44,425 nucleotides of DNA, from the NCBI GenBank assembly GCA_008636105.1, contig VSDH01000027.1:1-44425 (forward strand), given 5' to 3'. A program made the position numbers and the translations under genes. Origin of the DNA: Candidatus Scalindua sediminis. GTDB lineage: Bacteria > Planctomycetota > Brocadiia > Brocadiales > Scalinduaceae. The notes under the pieces were generated by a model that saw only the letters and a list, made by a program, of their open reading frames with translations, was not told the origin of the DNA and ran no database searches. Positions within the stretch are counted from its first letter, which is position 1. Each line of letters begins with the position of its first letter. Shown here piece after piece: positions 18,129-26,133 of the stretch.

Positions 18129-18584
18129 ATGGAAGTAATTAAGAAGGTAAAAGACTTAATATCGTTGATGAATGAAAATAACCTTACAGAAATCGAGGTT
18201 GAGGAAGAGGGTACCAAGATACGCTTGAAAAGAAATAACCTGGATTCAGTACAAACAAGCATCCAATTACCTTCAATAAAGGCATCATTACAAGAAGGTT
18301 CTAATAAGTATCTGACGTCAAAACAGGATAAGGAATTATCGGAAATTGTAGCTCCTATGGTTGGTACATTTTACAGTAGTGCACCGGGTGCGGATCCTTA
18401 TGTAAATATAGGAGATACTGTTGATGAAGAGACCGTTGTTTGTATAATTGAAGCGATGAAGATAATGAATGAAGTTAAGGCTGAGACTGAAGGGAAGATT
18501 GTCGAGGTAATAGTGGAGAATGGGGCTGCCGTTGAGTTTGGGCAACCTCTTTTTCGCGTTGAAGCATCTGAAGAAGGAGAGTAA
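18129..18584 (+). CDS. accB: Biotin carboxyl carrier protein of acetyl-CoA carboxylase
   Basis: The last 80 residues form a biotinyl domain with IEAMKIMNEVKAE, where Lys111 is the biotinylation site. The N-terminal helix LISLMNENNLTEIEVEEEGTKIRL is typical of bacterial AccB, followed by a linker. The protein carries carboxybiotin between AccC and the carboxyltransferase and feeds malonyl-CoA into fatty acid (in anammox, also ladderane) synthesis. Length 151 is normal. accC follows after 114 bases; accA and accD are not in the window. Confidence 0.95.
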   Translation: MEVIKKVKDLISLMNENNLTEIEVEEEGTKIRLKRNNLDSVQTSIQLPSIKASLQEGSNKYLTSKQDKELSEIVAPMVGTFYSSAPGADPYVNIGDTVDEETVVCIIEAMKIMNEVKAETEGKIVEVIVENGAAVEFGQPLFRVEASEEGE

Positions 18585-18698
18585 TAAATAGATATATGGT
18601 GTGCACCTTGTTAAACTATTTTTGCATTTTGCATATGTCATCGGGGCTATGTAAGTCAAAAATGTTCTAAAGGCAGGTTAGGAGTATAAAAGAAATAA

Positions 18699-20048
18699 AT
18701 GTTTTCGAGAATCCTAATTGCGAATAGGGGAGAAATAGCCCTTCGAATAATAAGAGCATGCAAAGAATTGGGCATCGAGACCGTCGCCATATGCTCAAAG
18801 GCTGATGAAAATGCACTATACTTGCAATATGCAGATGCTCATGTGTGTATAGGACCGGCAGAAGCATCGGAAAGCTATTTAAATATTCCAAGCATTATTA
18901 GTGCCGCAGAGATTACTGATATAGAGGCCATCCATCCCGGATATGGTTTCTTGGCGGAAGATAGCCATTTTGCAGAGGTTTGCGAGTCATCCAATATTGT
19001 TTTTGTTGGACCATCGTCCGGAGTTATGAAGAAGATGGGTGATAAAATTCAGGCCAGGAAAATAGCAATCGAGAATAAAATTCGTGTGATCCCTGGTAGT
19101 GATTCAACTATAGAGAATCAACAACATGCCCTGAAGGTTGCTCATGAATTAGGTTATCCAGTCCTGATAAAGGCATCTTTTGGAGGGGGCGGTAGAGGTA
19201 TGAGAGTGGCGCATAATGATATAAGCTTAGTCAATTCGCTTGCAATTGCTCAACGTGAAGCAAAAGCAGCATTTAAAGACCCTTCTATATATATCGAAAA
19301 ATACATAGAACCTTCACGTCATATTGAGGTTCAGATCGTGGCGGACAAATACGGAAATATGGTACATCTTGGCGAAAGGGATTGTACCATACAGAGGAGA
19401 CATCAAAAATTATTAGAAGAAGCTCCGTCTCCTAATATATCCAGTCAATTACGTGACGGAATTTGTAAAGCAGCGTTGAAGATATCCAAAGCAGTTGGTT
19501 ATACTAACGTTGGTACCGTTGAATTTCTGATAGATGAAGATGGGGAATACTATTTTATTGAAATGAATACTCGCCTTCAAGTTGAACACCCTGTCACAGA
19601 AATGATTACGGGAATAGACCTGGTTAAGGAACAATTGAAAATTGCTTATGGTGAAAGACTAAACTTGAGACAGAAAAAGGTAAAAAGTGAAGGTGCTGCG
19701 ATAGAATGCAGGATTAATGCTGAAGACCCAAATAATGGTTTCAGGCCGTATGCTGGTAAGATAACAATGTGCAGTGTGCCTGGTGGAAGGGGTGTGCGGA
19801 TAGACTCGCACATTTATTCCGGATATGAGATTCCACCATATTATGATTCGCTATTGGGCAAATTGATTGTGCATCAAAAAACAAGAGAAGATTCAATTGC
19901 TTGCATGAGAAGGGCCTTAAGTGAGTATAGGATTGAAGGTGTGGGAACGACAATACCTATCCATATGGCTATTATAACGGACCCAAGATTTATTAGTGGT
20001 GACGTAAATACCAACTTTGTTGAAAACCTCATTAATGAGAAGGAATAA
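18699..20048 (+). CDS. accC: Biotin carboxylase subunit of acetyl-CoA carboxylase
   Basis: The sequence begins FSRILIANRGEIALRIIRACKELGI and shows ATP-grasp landmarks: the glycine-rich loop IKASFGGGGRGMRV, HIEVQIVADKYGNMVHLGERDCTIQRRHQKLLEEAPS, and the catalytic EMNTRLQVEHPVTE. It carboxylates the biotin on AccB with ATP and bicarbonate. The length of 449 residues is standard. The gene AGGTTAGGAG(18673-18682) ribosome-binding site lies upstream. Its pairing with accB indicates a dedicated acetyl-CoA carboxylase rather than pyruvate carboxylase. Confidence 0.95.
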   Translation: MFSRILIANRGEIALRIIRACKELGIETVAICSKADENALYLQYADAHVCIGPAEASESYLNIPSIISAAEITDIEAIHPGYGFLAEDSHFAEVCESSNIVFVGPSSGVMKKMGDKIQARKIAIENKIRVIPGSDSTIENQQHALKVAHELGYPVLIKASFGGGGRGMRVAHNDISLVNSLAIAQREAKAAFKDPSIYIEKYIEPSRHIEVQIVADKYGNMVHLGERDCTIQRRHQKLLEEAPSPNISSQLRDGICKAALKISKAVGYTNVGTVEFLIDEDGEYYFIEMNTRLQVEHPVTEMITGIDLVKEQLKIAYGERLNLRQKKVKSEGAAIECRINAEDPNNGFRPYAGKITMCSVPGGRGVRIDSHIYSGYEIPPYYDSLLGKLIVHQKTREDSIACMRRALSEYRIEGVGTTIPIHMAIITDPRFISGDVNTNFVENLINEKE

Positions 20049-20096
20049 ATAAGCATAAAGTAACTACGTGTGTAACACCAGATTTACACTTTTTTC

Positions 20097-20125
20097 TTGA
20101 CACGATGTTTTGCTCTTGATAAAAT
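20097..20125 (+). promoter_or_regulatory. Sigma70-type promoter upstream of the cytochrome/HZS cluster
   Basis: TTGACA at 20097-20102, a 17-base spacer and TAAAAT at 20120-20125. It gives a leader of about 165 nt before the cytochrome gene at 20296. It lies about 50 bases after the accC stop. Confidence 0.5.
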
Positions 20126-20256
20126 TCCGCACTTTAATGAATATCTAATTTCTGACATATGCCGAATGGTTTAAGTTGTTTAATGTAAAAAGGTTGCAAG
20201 CGGTTATCTGTAAAAATATGTGCTGCATTTTTGGAATTTATCATGCGATTCTGGCG

Positions 20257-20265
20257 TGGTATAAT
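20257..20265 (+). promoter_or_regulatory. Extended -10 element (TGGTATAAT) just before the first cytochrome gene
   Basis: TG at 20257-20258 and TATAAT at 20260-20265, with a poor -35 (TTATCA at 20238-20243). Transcription would begin about 25 bases before the ATG at 20296, next to the GAAAGGAG ribosome-binding site at 20276-20283. Confidence 0.4.
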
Positions 20266-20295
20266 TTTTAAAGAAAGAAAGGAGATCGAATACAT

Positions 20296-21039
20296 ATGTT
20301 TAGTCGTAGGTTAAGAAACCTTATTATGGCCTTTGTGGTCATTTCAATATCATCGCTTATTATCCTCCAAAGCAACCAAAGTTTTGGCGCAAAGCAGAAG
20401 TGGAAATACACGGGTAATGCAGGTTGTAAATGTCACTTGTCAAAGGGTTGTTTTGAGGGTGAAGAATATAAGGAAAGGCTACATTCACATACCTTTGATG
20501 AAAGACTGAAAACCGATGAAGAAAAGAAAGACCCTGAGTGCTTAAGGTGCCACGCAACGGCATATAAGATGAAAATAAAGAGGGGTAAATCTAAAAAAGG
20601 TAGTAAAAATTTTATCGAAGACGTTGCATGCGAGGCATGTCACGGGCCAGGTGAGGCTTATGTGAAGGTAAAGAAAAATTATCAGAAGAAAGGTAAAGAT
20701 GCCTTTAAGAAATTGTTAAAAGAAGACCCGATGATGGCCAGAAAGGTTCAATATGATACAGGCTTATATGTTGCTGGCATAAATAAATATAAGACAATAA
20801 AAGAGCAGTGCTTAGAGTGTCATTGGGAAGATGTCAATGACAAGAATAAGTGCCCTAAGTGCGACAAAGACGAAAAGGGTAAGCCCATAGTAATGAAATT
20901 TAAGAAATATTTCAAGTTGGACGATCATAGGGATCATGATACAATTGATGATGTATTACCCAAAGTTGACAAGAAGAAATGGAAGGGTTACCTGGAGCAA
21001 GACCCTCTTTTTAAAACAAAACCAAGTAACGCCAAGTAA
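20296..21039 (+). CDS. Cytochrome c554-family multiheme protein of the HZS cluster
   Basis: A signal peptide (about residues 1-31, ending near SFGA) precedes three standard c-heme motifs: CLRCH, CEACH and CLECH. Where the c554 family normally has its first heme site (yvG..C.xCH), this protein reads GNAGCKCHLSKGC, a CX1CH sequence, so a fourth heme is uncertain. The second half is rich in lysine and aspartate. I recall the Kuenenia cluster kuste2854-2861 starting with an equivalent cytochrome, proposed as part of the electron-transfer module that feeds hydrazine synthase. It is probably anammoxosomal. It is separated from the next gene by 213 bases holding two inverted repeats. Confidence 0.78.
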   Translation: MFSRRLRNLIMAFVVISISSLIILQSNQSFGAKQKWKYTGNAGCKCHLSKGCFEGEEYKERLHSHTFDERLKTDEEKKDPECLRCHATAYKMKIKRGKSKKGSKNFIEDVACEACHGPGEAYVKVKKNYQKKGKDAFKKLLKEDPMMARKVQYDTGLYVAGINKYKTIKEQCLECHWEDVNDKNKCPKCDKDEKGKPIVMKFKKYFKLDDHRDHDTIDDVLPKVDKKKWKGYLEQDPLFKTKPSNAK

Positions 21040-21065
21040 CGTCAAGCATTAAAAGTAATAGTTGT

Positions 21066-21088
21066 TCCTGAGTCAAATTTGATCAGGA
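21066..21088. other. Inverted repeat after the c554-like gene
   Basis: TCCTGA-G-TCAAA and TTTGA-TCAGGA form an almost perfect 11-bp dyad with one bulged G. There is no U-run directly after it, so its role (operator, RNA processing) is open. Confidence 0.4.
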
Positions 21089-21118
21089 TAAGTGACGTAG
21101 TTTTTTGATTGACTTAAC

Positions 21119-21146
21119 TTCCCCATTCTCGAGAGAAATGGGGGAA
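21119..21146 (+). other. Stem-loop in the leader of the multiheme/cytochrome b pair
   Basis: TTCCCCATT (21119-21127) pairs with AATGGGGGAA (21137-21146) with one bulged G, and the loop itself contains CTCGAG. It lies about 105 bases before the GTG at 21253. No U-run follows, so it fits mRNA stabilisation or processing better than termination. Confidence 0.45.
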
Positions 21147-21252
21147 TTAAATGTTGTTCCTTTGTTGATGCATGTGCACGTAGCATAGTAGTAAGGACTT
21201 AAACCCACAAAATAGCGTACTGCCTTTTATATGGAGAGGAGGAAACCATAAA

Positions 21253-22278
21253 GTGGTATCTTTGTTAAAAGTCTCTATCACTTCAATTAGCAATAATAAA
21301 ATATTACATAAATTATTACTCCTTTCATTCCTTTTTTTATTCATTTCTACTTTTTCTTCTAAAAATCTCTTCGCACAGGAAAATAGTGAGTGTTTAGAAT
21401 GTCATACTGACCCGGCAGAGGTAGATGTTAAGGTAAGGGTTGATCATGTTACAGGCGAGGTAGAGATTGTCTCTATGCTCGTTGATGAGGATGCCTTTCA
21501 TGCGTCTGCCCACGGTGGAGAGGATTTTTACTGTATTGATTGTCACGCTGACCTGGAAGACGTTGACCTGGAAGAAACAGAAGGAGGACATTATCCGAAT
21601 TTGCAACCTGTTGACTGTATAACGTTTTGCCACGATGACCCTGCCGAAGAATTTCTGGAGAGTAAACATGTAAGTTTAATGAAGGAAAATGATGTACAAA
21701 CACCTACTTGTAAACACTGTCATGCTGGTGAAAAATCCAAACGTGATACGCCTAGAGCCGATGATTTATATCATAGAAAAGACACGATAGAGAAGTGTGG
21801 AGGTTGTCATGAAAAGTTTCTGCACTCGTATCGAAATAATTTACACGGTCAAGTTACTGCATTAGGACACCTGGATACAGACATAGCGACTTGTGTTGAC
21901 TGCCATGGTCAACATACGATATTGCACTCATCGGAACCCGAATCTACCCTGGGTCCAGAAAAGGTTATTGAGACTTGTGGTAGATGCCACCCTGGTGCAA
22001 ATGATAGTTTTGTCAAACATGTAGCACATCCTGAATATAAAAATTTACAATATTACAAATCAGCTTTAATTGCCCTCAAGAACATTAGGAAAGATCCTGA
22101 ACAAATCAAGAGCATCTTCAAAAGTCCACAAATAATTATAACTATTACATTCATACTATATATAGGTATATTAATCCAGACTTTTGCCGGTTTCGGTATG
22201 CATTCACTTCTCATATGGTTTGGGACTGTGTTAGACGAGCGTAAAGAAGGAAAGGAATCAGGACATGGCAAAAAATAA
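21253..22278 (+). CDS. Membrane-anchored multiheme cytochrome c, partner of cytochrome b (HZS electron-transfer module)
   Basis: An N-terminal hydrophobic signal or anchor (about residues 16-38) and a C-terminal helix (about residues 295-323) bracket six CXXCH motifs (CLECH, CIDCH, CKHCH, CGGCH, CVDCH, CGRCH) plus one CX3CH (CITFCH), so up to seven hemes. The GTG start has GGAGAGGAGG upstream. It overlaps the cytochrome b gene by 14 bases, so the two proteins surely form a complex. By recalled synteny with Kuenenia kuste2855-2856, the pair is the quinol-to-HZS electron route, supplying three electrons per hydrazine made. Substrate-level proof is lacking. Confidence 0.82.
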   Translation: MVSLLKVSITSISNNKILHKLLLLSFLFLFISTFSSKNLFAQENSECLECHTDPAEVDVKVRVDHVTGEVEIVSMLVDEDAFHASAHGGEDFYCIDCHADLEDVDLEETEGGHYPNLQPVDCITFCHDDPAEEFLESKHVSLMKENDVQTPTCKHCHAGEKSKRDTPRADDLYHRKDTIEKCGGCHEKFLHSYRNNLHGQVTALGHLDTDIATCVDCHGQHTILHSSEPESTLGPEKVIETCGRCHPGANDSFVKHVAHPEYKNLQYYKSALIALKNIRKDPEQIKSIFKSPQIIITITFILYIGILIQTFAGFGMHSLLIWFGTVLDERKEGKESGHGKK

Positions 22279-23164
22279 TACTTTACTAAGATTTAAGCTG
22301 TTTCACAGATTTAATCACTTCATTATTATTATTAGTTTTTTTGGTTTAGTGTTAACTGGTATGCCACTTGTTTTCAAGGATTACGGGTGGGCTCTTTGGC
22401 TGTATAAACTCCTGGGCGGTTATCCTACTGCTGGGTATATCCACAGGATATGTGCACTCGTTACTTTTTTTGCTGCATTTTTACATTTTGCATTTTTAAC
22501 CTTTGAGGCCACAGTAAGGAAAACTAAAGGGCTTTTCTGGGGTCCAGATTCACTAATAATACAGCCCAGGGATGTATTAAACATTTTGGGGGATGTTTTG
22601 TGGTTCTTCAGGTTGGGACCAAGACCAAAGTTTGATAGATGGATTTATTGGGAAAAATTTGAATATCTATCACTTATGTGGGGCACATTTGTTATGGGTG
22701 CTACCGGGTTTATCCTTTGGTTTCCAGTTCAGTCCACAAGCATCGTGCCTGCTAGTGTTGCTAATATTATCGATTTGCCAAGTATAGCACTAGTAGCTCA
22801 TAGGTATGAAGCCATACTGGCAGCTGGTTTTATCTTTACAATCCATTTCTTTCATACACATATGCTTCCTGATAATATCCCTGTAGACGAAGCAATGTTT
22901 ACGGGAAGAGTTTCGGAAGATCATATAATGCATGAAAGAGGGGCATATTACGAAAGATTGAAAAATGAAGATCAGTTAGAGGAATGCAAAGTAAAACCAG
23001 CCTCTTCCGGGGCCAAGTTTGTAGCAAAGATATTTGGGATCCCAATTCTTATCGTTGGTTTACTTATGGTCAGTTTTATGCTATCCGCATTGGTATGTTC
23101 TATCGTTTCTGTTATTACAGATTTAAATATTGGTTTTGATATTTTTAGTATTTTTGCATTTTGA
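22265..23164 (+). CDS. Di-heme b-type cytochrome, membrane subunit
   Basis: Several membrane helices are visible. The first begins with the ligand pair region FHRFNHFIIIISFFGLVLTG, the next with IHRICALVTFFAAFLHFAF. A further histidine-bearing helix reads HRYEAILAAGFIFTIHFFHTHM, and a last helix lies near residues 255-280. The spacing fits the formate dehydrogenase gamma / thiosulfate reductase cytochrome b family, in which four histidines bind two b hemes and quinol is oxidised. It overlaps the upstream multiheme gene by 14 bases. With that protein it forms a quinol:cytochrome c module placed directly upstream of hydrazine synthase. The soluble loop EDHIMHERGAYYERLKNED faces one side of the membrane. 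Confidence 0.85.
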   Translation: MAKNNTLLRFKLFHRFNHFIIIISFFGLVLTGMPLVFKDYGWALWLYKLLGGYPTAGYIHRICALVTFFAAFLHFAFLTFEATVRKTKGLFWGPDSLIIQPRDVLNILGDVLWFFRLGPRPKFDRWIYWEKFEYLSLMWGTFVMGATGFILWFPVQSTSIVPASVANIIDLPSIALVAHRYEAILAAGFIFTIHFFHTHMLPDNIPVDEAMFTGRVSEDHIMHERGAYYERLKNEDQLEECKVKPASSGAKFVAKIFGIPILIVGLLMVSFMLSALVCSIVSVITDLNIGFDIFSIFAF

Positions 23165-23205
23165 TAAGCGTAAAGTTTTAATTTCAATTTTTCAAAGGTA
23201 TCTTT

Positions 23206-24588
23206 ATGGTTAGTAGGGTATTAATTGCTGATGATGAAGAGCGCATAATGCGTAATATAAAAGCGATTTTCGAAGAAATGGAGAATATCGAAATTATTAA
23301 GGCGCAGGATATTTCTTCAATAGTTGATTTTATTGATCGTGAGAGGCTTCATTTAATTATTACTGACCTGAGAGTCCCAAAAATGGGGAGGCTGGAATTT
23401 TTGAAGTACATTAAATCGAAAGATACAGACTTGCCAATCATAGTTATTACGGGTGATGATTCCATTGAAACTGCAGTAGAGGCTATGAAAGAAGGCGCTT
23501 TTGATTATATCACAAACCCATTTGAAGAGGACACGCTCACGATTGCAGTAAAAAAAGCTCTTAAAATGAGGTCTCTGACAATGGAGAACAGGTATCTTCG
23601 GAAGGAACTAGAATCGCATTATAATTTTGGAAATATCATTGGTAATTCGCCTAAGACGTTGGAAGTGCTTTTATTGGCCGGTGATGTTTCAAGAACGGAT
23701 TCAACGGTATTTATTTCTGGAGAAAGTGGAACAGGTAAAGAGCTTGTGGCCAGAGCTATACATTTTAATAGCTTGAGGAAGAGCGCCCCATTGATTACGA
23801 TTAATTGCGCTGCGTTACCTGAGAATCTATTGGAAAGTGAGCTATTTGGCTACGAAAGAGGTGCGTTTACGGGGGCAGAAAGAAGCAAAAAAGGTCGTTT
23901 CGAACTGGCCAACGGAGGTACTTTGTTTCTTGATGAGATATCGGAAATGAATCCTATTATCCAGGCTAAGGTGTTAAGGGTTGTTGAAGAAAAAGAATTA
24001 GAGCGGCTTGGAGGAACAGAAACAATAAAAGTAGACGTAAGAATTATATGTGCCAGCAATAAGAATCTTGAAGAGTATGTTAAAAACGGGCGATTCAGAG
24101 AAGATTTATACTATCGTATTAACGTATTTCCTATTAATTTTCCTCCGCTCAGAGAAAGGCCTGAAGATATTTTGAGCTTAGCAAGACATTTCCTTGAGCA
24201 TTATTCGGTTAAAATGGGCAAATTCTCTTTAAAAATGTCAAAAAATGTAGAAAAGATCCTTGTTTCTTGCAAGTGGGATGGTAATGTAAGGGAATTGAAG
24301 AATTGCATAGAAAGAGCGGTTATATTATGTAAAGGAGACTTGATAACCGAAGAACATCTTCCTTCTGTTCTGGTCAAAGAATCTCTTTCTAATTATGATA
24401 ACGGTATGTACAAAATAGTGAAGATGATGGATATCAGTTTACCTCCAGAAGGAATATCTTTAGATGAACTTGAAAAACACCTTGTATTGCAGGCATTGAA
24501 AAAAAGTAAAAACAATAAGACTAAAGCAGCAAAATTACTCGGCCTTAGCAGAGGAACCTTTAGGTACAGGCTAGAGAAATATGAGTAA
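23206..24588 (+). CDS. Sigma54-dependent response regulator (NtrC family)
   Basis: A receiver domain (residues 1-120, acidic DDEE pocket, phosphoacceptor Asp54) is followed by a sigma54 AAA+ domain with Walker A GESGTGKEL, GAFTGA in ERGAFTGAERSKKGRF, and Walker B GGTLFLDEISEM. A Fis-type helix-turn-helix (NNKTKAAKLLGLSRGTFRYRLEKYE) ends it. The conserved receiver lysine (the K in 'KPF') is Asn104 here, and 'PxMdG' reads PKMGR, so phosphorylation switching may be altered. It lies between the electron-transfer genes and hydrazine synthase, as I recall for Kuenenia, and likely controls this cluster. No histidine kinase is encoded nearby. I found no convincing -24/-12 (GG-N10-GC) site in the gap before 24846. 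Confidence 0.92.
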   Translation: MVSRVLIADDEERIMRNIKAIFEEMENIEIIKAQDISSIVDFIDRERLHLIITDLRVPKMGRLEFLKYIKSKDTDLPIIVITGDDSIETAVEAMKEGAFDYITNPFEEDTLTIAVKKALKMRSLTMENRYLRKELESHYNFGNIIGNSPKTLEVLLLAGDVSRTDSTVFISGESGTGKELVARAIHFNSLRKSAPLITINCAALPENLLESELFGYERGAFTGAERSKKGRFELANGGTLFLDEISEMNPIIQAKVLRVVEEKELERLGGTETIKVDVRIICASNKNLEEYVKNGRFREDLYYRINVFPINFPPLRERPEDILSLARHFLEHYSVKMGKFSLKMSKNVEKILVSCKWDGNVRELKNCIERAVILCKGDLITEEHLPSVLVKESLSNYDNGMYKIVKMMDISLPPEGISLDELEKHLVLQALKKSKNNKTKAAKLLGLSRGTFRYRLEKYE

Positions 24589-24616
24589 TTAAGCCAAAAA
24601 ATACATATAAAAGAAT

Positions 24617-24659
24617 TTGACAATTAGAAGGATATTTGATAATATCTCGATATTTGACA
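24617..24659 (+). promoter_or_regulatory. Overlapping promoter elements and operator-like half-sites upstream of the HZS operon
   Basis: TTGACA (24617-24622) is followed by GATAAT (24638-24643) or TAATAT (24640-24645) at 15 or 17 bases, and a second TTGACA lies at 24654-24659. Between them are three alternating half-sites: GATATT at 24631-24636, AATATC at 24641-24646 and GATATT at 24649-24654. That makes two overlapping dyads, an arrangement expected of a regulator-binding operator. The HZS operon starts 190 bases downstream. Confidence 0.45.
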
Positions 24660-24845
24660 CCTAAAGAACTATATCGGTGTAAATAAGCCAAATCTATCTT
24701 CGGGGAAAAGGGAAGAAAAGTATACTATGTCATTATATGAAAGGACTTACGTTAGGTATATAAGTTTGAAATATTATGTGCCATAATATGCTAAATAAGC
24801 ACGGCTTGTAAATTTTATTGAAAATCAAGTGAAAGGGGGTGGAAG

Positions 24846-25460
24846 TTGAGCAATTTAAAAAGGACTATCTGTAAGTCTTTGGTAGGTTTATGTGCCTTTT
24901 TGTTTATAATATCTCTTTTGGTTAGTCAAGTTAACAGTGCCGTTGCTGCAGAAGGAGGTGCTTGCCCGAAGAAACAGAATGAAAAACTGTTTTGGTGTAT
25001 GGAGTGTAAGGAGATTTTCACCTGGAATGAATGTGGTAACTTGAAATACATCTGGGAATTCAAGGGAAAACAGCATAGTGACGAACTTGCTAAGCATAAA
25101 ATTGTACGGTCTTGGGCATGTTTGAGGACTGAGTATCACTGCATACGTGATGGGAAAAAATGGTCCTCAAATCCGGATGGTATTTTTTGTGAAGGATCTA
25201 AGATATGTTTGCCTTATAATCCAGGTTCATGCGAAATTTGTAATGATGACCTGGCACCCAAAAAAAGCAGGGCAAAGCTCAATTTCAAGTGTACAAAATG
25301 TGGCAAGGAGTTTGACGAACCGGGAGTAGGGCATGAGATTGATAAAAAGAAGGAATATGCGGAGCATTTATTAAGTTTTGGTAATTGTAAGGATTGTGGT
25401 GGACCACTTGACAGCGTTTGCAAGCAGTCTGGCACATGCCCACATGTTCCATCATTTTAA
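24846..25460 (+). CDS. Exported CXXC zinc-ribbon-like protein, copy 1, upstream of HZS
   Basis: A signal peptide (about residues 1-35, ending SAVAAEGG) precedes a domain with pairs of cysteines: CPKK..., CMEC, CEIC, CTKCGKEFDEPGVGHEID, CKDCGG, and the terminal SGTCPHVPSF. None is a CXXCH heme motif, so metal (zinc or iron) ribbons are likely. The next gene is a clear paralogue with the same layout and the same ending. The family is unknown to me except as a neighbour of anammox hydrazine synthase; a role in HZS assembly or metal delivery is only a guess. A TTG start (MSN, as in copy 2) is preceded by AAAGGGGGTGG. Confidence 0.75.
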   Translation: MSNLKRTICKSLVGLCAFLFIISLLVSQVNSAVAAEGGACPKKQNEKLFWCMECKEIFTWNECGNLKYIWEFKGKQHSDELAKHKIVRSWACLRTEYHCIRDGKKWSSNPDGIFCEGSKICLPYNPGSCEICNDDLAPKKSRAKLNFKCTKCGKEFDEPGVGHEIDKKKEYAEHLLSFGNCKDCGGPLDSVCKQSGTCPHVPSF

Positions 25461-25505
25461 ATGATGTTGTAATTTTATATTTTTTTTTGGAGGTGGGGTG
25501 GAAAG

Positions 25506-26096
25506 GTGAGTAATACAAGGAGTTTTATTGGCAAACTTTTTTATGTCTGCACCTTTTTCTGCATAGTATCTTTTTTTACAAGCTATGTTAACTACGACGT
25601 TAGGGGAGAAGGACGTCCTTGCCCTAAAAAGAAAATCCAATTGCAATTCTGGTGTGAAACATGCAAGGAGATTAGAGAATTCAAGGATTGTGACACAGCC
25701 GATTATATATGGGACTTCCAGAAATATAAAGCGGGGGCCGGGAAATATGCAGATGCTAAGGTACATCAAGACTTACCGGAGGGATGGGGATGTCAGAGGA
25801 TTGCATACAGTTGCATAAACAAAGATTGTGTAGATTATGAGAAATGCATTCCGCATCCGGGTATCTGTGAGACCTGCATGGACGATATTACCAGCAAGAA
25901 GATCTGGTCAAAGATTAATTTTAAATGTACAGGCTGTGGTAAGACATTTGACGACCCCGGTGTAGGGTATAAGCTTGATGAACGTCTTGAGTATATCCCA
26001 ACATTAAAAGAACCTGGAAAATGCAGCGATTGTGGAAAGCCATTAGAAACAGTTTGTGAGAAGTCGGGTACATGCCCGCATGTACCTAGTTTTTAA
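25506..26096 (+). CDS. Exported CXXC zinc-ribbon-like protein, copy 2, upstream of HZS
   Basis: It is a tandem paralogue of the preceding gene. Both start MSN, both have a signal peptide (here to about residue 33), and the domains align: CETCKEIREFKDC, then CETCMDDI, CTGCGKTFDDPGVGYKLDE, CSDCGKPLETVC and the shared end KSGTCPHVPSF. No heme motif is present. The GTG start is preceded by GGAGGTGGGG. It lies 37 bases before the HZS beta gene and 45 bases after copy 1, so all are one operon. Divergence between the two copies is large in the middle, suggesting an old duplication with separate tasks. Function unknown. Confidence 0.75.
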   Translation: MSNTRSFIGKLFYVCTFFCIVSFFTSYVNYDVRGEGRPCPKKKIQLQFWCETCKEIREFKDCDTADYIWDFQKYKAGAGKYADAKVHQDLPEGWGCQRIAYSCINKDCVDYEKCIPHPGICETCMDDITSKKIWSKINFKCTGCGKTFDDPGVGYKLDERLEYIPTLKEPGKCSDCGKPLETVCEKSGTCPHVPSF

Positions 26097-26133
26097 CTTT
26101 TTGTAAATTTACAAATTTTTGAGGAGGTGAAGA

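Noticed and set aside
20097..20113. Sigma54-like site TTGACACG...TTTGC
   Set aside because: The GG is GA and the spacing to GC is one base too long, whereas the sigma70 reading fits well.
24589..24845. Sigma54 (-24/-12) promoter for the HZS operon
   Set aside because: I checked the GG positions in this gap for GC ten bases later and found none; GG-N10-CC at 24676 is the closest.
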